In this document: positions 61,256-64,000 of the stretch, piece by piece
Numbering within the stretch: position 1 is the stretch's first letter
Layout of the letters: every line of letters begins with the position of its first letter
Source: Punica granatum
Taxonomy: Eukaryota; Streptophyta; Magnoliopsida; Myrtales; Lythraceae
Assembly (NCBI RefSeq): GCF_007655135.1
Contig: NC_045129.1
Location: 39,681,122 to 39,745,121, forward strand
Direction of reading: 5' to 3'
DNA length: 64,000 bases
Program-made: the position numbers and the translations under genes
Notes under the pieces: generated by a model
Seen by the model: only the letters and a program-made list of their open reading frames with translations
What the model was told of the DNA's origin: nothing
Database searches by the model: none

Positions 61256-63342
61256 GCTGAAATTTTCCTCTTACTGATATCTTCGCCCACAGAGAGTGCT
61301 GCCCACTTTTGTAACTTTGTTACTTTGCTAGTTTGGTTACCGTTAACATTCGGTGCTGTAAACATTCCCCATGCCAATGACCGCCTATTTCATTTTCGGG
61401 CTGGAACCTGTGCAAACCATGGACTGATTTTTATGTTAACTAGATTAACCTTTTGCTCATTCGAACTGGTGCCATGCCATCTTCCGCACGTTTTTCCTGT
61501 GGGTCTTAAAATGGTGCGAACTAAAGCCTTGTATCTGGACATAAAGTTAATAAAAGCCAATAATCTAATGAGGAGGACGGAGGATTGTGCACAGTGGAGC
61601 CTGTTCATGTTGTTTATTCGTTCAATGGTGGGCATCGGAGATAATAAGTTACTAATGGGCTAGAAACTTTTTAGGAGGAGAAATTGATGTGCATCATTGT
61701 GCGGTTGTTGAGGGTTACTTGTTCGATGTTGTGTGTTTGATCGAGTTCTCATTATTATCTCCTTTTCATTCCTCTAATACGGAGAAAGGGCATCATTTTT
61801 AGAGGAGAGAAAGCTGTTGTGAAGCCAGGGAGGCAGAATAAACAAAGTCTGGCATGGACAGGGCGGGAGTGCTAAATTATGCAGTAATGCAATGAAGATA
61901 TTCGTGATGGGAAAAGAAAAATAAAAGGAAAACAGATAAGAGTAAGACTATCGAAAAAGTTGTAGAAAGGGTCTCGAAAACTGATAATTCTCAAAAGAAG
62001 GGTATCTAGCCTAAGGAAAAATGTCAGATGGAAAGGGAGAGCCCTGAAGGTGTCCTATTGGCAAAGCATTAGGGGTACGCTTTTGCTATTAGAAAGCATT
62101 ATTGGAACCTCCTTCGGTTTTGTCAGCTTTGTGGTTGATGCTCTAACTTTTTGTTCTCAGTGTTAGCTCATATGTCCTTGATGAATGCTATTTATGTCTC
62201 AGAGATCATCAATGTGTTGCCAGCATGAAGTTAGCATGGCATAAAAACTTGGCAATCACATTCTGTTGTTTTCTTCGTGTTAATGATGAACCAGCGGTTT
62301 GTTATTTATGCAGAATATTCATATGCTATAGAATTTGCTTCTCAAGGGTGTTCCTTTTTGGTTCTCTGTGGTGTGCGCAATCTTTGGATGGCTTTAGTTG
62401 TAAATATGTTTCTTGGGGGTCTTTTATAATATTTTGATTTCGTTTAAAAATATATAAGTTCGAGTTTGCTTTTCCTGTGATTTGTTGGGGGCTTCAGGTG
62501 ATCCGGTTTAGCTTTTTTTCTGGATGGTAAGAATGAGAAATAATTTGCATTATAATGTATATCTTCGGCTGTGGGTGTTCATAAATGAGAATCATTACAA
62601 CGATGTTCATGGATTAGATATTTTTCTATAGTGCACCCATAAATTAATTATTTTTTGAACAGTTCAGAACGTAATTCTGGTCAGAAAAATTTCAAAATTT
62701 AATAACGAAGCTGTGGAGAGTTGAAGATAGGATGATGGTGGCCTAACGACGGCCACCATGACCCCGACGAGGTCATCAATGCCCTCGGGGTTGTCCAGTT
62801 TCTGTGCATAATTTTTACCTTACCTAGCAAGGCAACGCAACAAAGGACGAGGTCTTTTTTGTGGAAATTCATAAACGTTGTTATAAAAAGATGCCGAGCT
62901 GAGTTGTTCTTAGCTTTTCTTGTCAAATGAGAGAGCCCTTACAGTTAAGGAACTGAAGAGTGATAGTTATCTTTGTTTGGAATTCTCGGAGTTGGAATAA
63001 GATCAGAACTTCAAAGTTGCGCTGTCATCTGAGAGCTAAAGAGGCAAGAATTTCACCGCATAAGTTATTATGGTTCCATTTTTCACATTTCCCGTGTTAC
63101 ACTTATTTAATGGTTGTCTACACGATAGATCAGCCTTTCTGTTTAATTCTTATTACCATTACCGTTTATTGTTCATTGGAGCAGTTATATATGACATGGT
63201 TTATGTGGAGAGGCCATAACGGGAAGAAACAAAGCAGCGGTTATTTATTTATATTTATAGTGTTAATTTAATTATCTTACGCTCATAGCACCCAACTCGT
63301 TTGACCCAACTAATAAACTCTCCTTTTGTTTTTCCACTGTAG
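61256..63342. other. Non-coding as far as seen; possible introns of a plus-strand gene
   Basis: Less AT-rich than most intergenic parts, with T-rich plus-strand stretches and several pyrimidine-AG acceptor-like sites (for example before 62,161). I could not assemble exons. It may be intron sequence of the gene whose last exon is at 63,343. Confidence 0.3.
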
Positions 63343-63429
63343 GGTGCATTAACACGAGAGTTTGATATGGGTCTGGACAAGAACAAGCATGAAAAGAGGG
63401 CTACACGAGCTGGTGCTGTATTGCAATGA
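63343..63429 (+). CDS. Probable terminal coding exon of an unidentified gene
   Basis: A strong acceptor (CTCTCCTTTTGTTTTTCCACTGTAG, shown here only as position 63,318-63,342) precedes 29 codons ending TGCAATGA. The encoded tail is charged: GALTREFDMGLDKNKHEKR followed by ATRAGAVLQ. It reads like a real C-terminus, and a 3' UTR-like T-rich region follows. I do not recognise the protein, and earlier exons were not found in the window. Confidence 0.4.
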   Translation, partial: GALTREFDMGLDKNKHEKRATRAGAVLQ

Positions 63430-64000
63430 TCTTACATGAGTTCTATGCCAACAAAGAGGCATATTTAAGTTGCAGTTTTTCTGTGAATTTTGTAATTAGG
63501 ATGATGAAAGTAGGGACAATTTATCTTTCGCCTCTGCTGCTGCAAAACAAGTATGGGCATTCATTCTTTTTGAAACTTTTCCATATATATGTTACAACGA
63601 GTGATTAGCCTTCTGAGTCGAGGGTGACTGCAAATCGGAAAGAACTCGGCCATGCTGATAAAAGTCTTTGTTGTACATTTCATGCTTTTCAATCTGATAA
63701 GAGAGAATGTTCGATTTTTCAAACCCAGATCAGTTACTGATTTGGCGTTGTTGCATGGTCTACAATGAGTGTCATGTGATATCATCCGTTACCATGCATG
63801 TTGGAAGCTAAGCTGGAGACTTCTTGTTTTACTTCTGGTTTGCAATTAAATAACTGGTAAAATTTTTAATTTGGTTTATTTCTTGAGGACACCATTGCCT
63901 GGTCTTTGAAGTTTTGTATTCTATCAGTTTGGTCTGCCCTGTTTAGTTGACTTACATGTTATTCTTTGTAAATAGTTAGTTGTTATATTTTCAGTTCAGT
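63430..64000. other. Possible 3' UTR/downstream region
   Basis: Mixed-composition DNA with no further coding frame supported. It would hold the 3' UTR if the exon at 63,343 is real. Confidence 0.3.

Noticed and set aside
1..64000. CRISPR arrays, bacterial operons, ribosomal RNA
   Set aside because: Repeats seen are plant-type transposons and microsatellites; no spaced direct-repeat array or rRNA motif was found.

Overview
The window is nuclear DNA from a flowering plant, most likely a eudicot. Intergenic DNA is AT-rich and full of microsatellites. The genes have GT-AG introns and belong to plant-specific or plant-expanded families (CHX exchangers, WRKY, PADRE/DUF4228, GDSL lipase). Between them lie plant-type transposons: a MuDR-like element, hAT and foldback MITEs, Helitron ends, a TRIM and a copia-type LTR. 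I cannot name the species from sequence alone.

Layout. 1-566: 5' part of a GDSL esterase/lipase, minus strand, running off the left edge. 600-14,570: no convincing host gene; a transposon-rich intergenic zone with two MITEs that keep perfect 9-bp target duplications (2590-2856, 4641-4905), Helitron-like termini, a small LTR element (TRIM), a LINE RNase H relic, two larger inverted-repeat elements (10,501-11,084; 12,383-13,014) and a hAT MITE with a perfect 8-bp duplication (13,656-14,211). 14,573-19,544: a decayed MuDR-like element with long terminal inverted repeats, a minus-strand transposase relic and a convergent plus-strand GRF zinc-finger relic. 20,740-21,246: an intact intronless PADRE/DUF4228 gene. 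21,580-33,790: AT-rich repeats, a long diverged inverted repeat and no confident gene.

33,798-45,348: three tandem plant cation/H+ exchanger (CHX) genes, all on the minus strand, each with three exons split at the same two phase-0 positions, so they arose by local duplication. The most 3' copy has Asn where the other two keep the conserved membrane Asp. 45,349-53,533: intergenic repeats. 53,534-56,336: a five-exon group I WRKY transcription factor closely resembling WRKY33, with three W-box cores about 630-730 bp upstream of its start. 57,000-64,000: hAT-like termini, a 1.25-kb near-palindromic foldback element with a 10-bp target duplication, and a probable terminal coding exon of an unidentified plus-strand gene (63,343-63,429).

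The genes do not form a pathway. WRKY33-type and PADRE genes both belong to stress- and pathogen-responsive families; the CHX trio probably acts in monovalent cation and pH homeostasis of endomembranes or pollen. The clearest novelty is in the repeats: several inverted-repeat elements carry iterated motifs of the type AATTTGGTCC, which suggests one foldback lineage.
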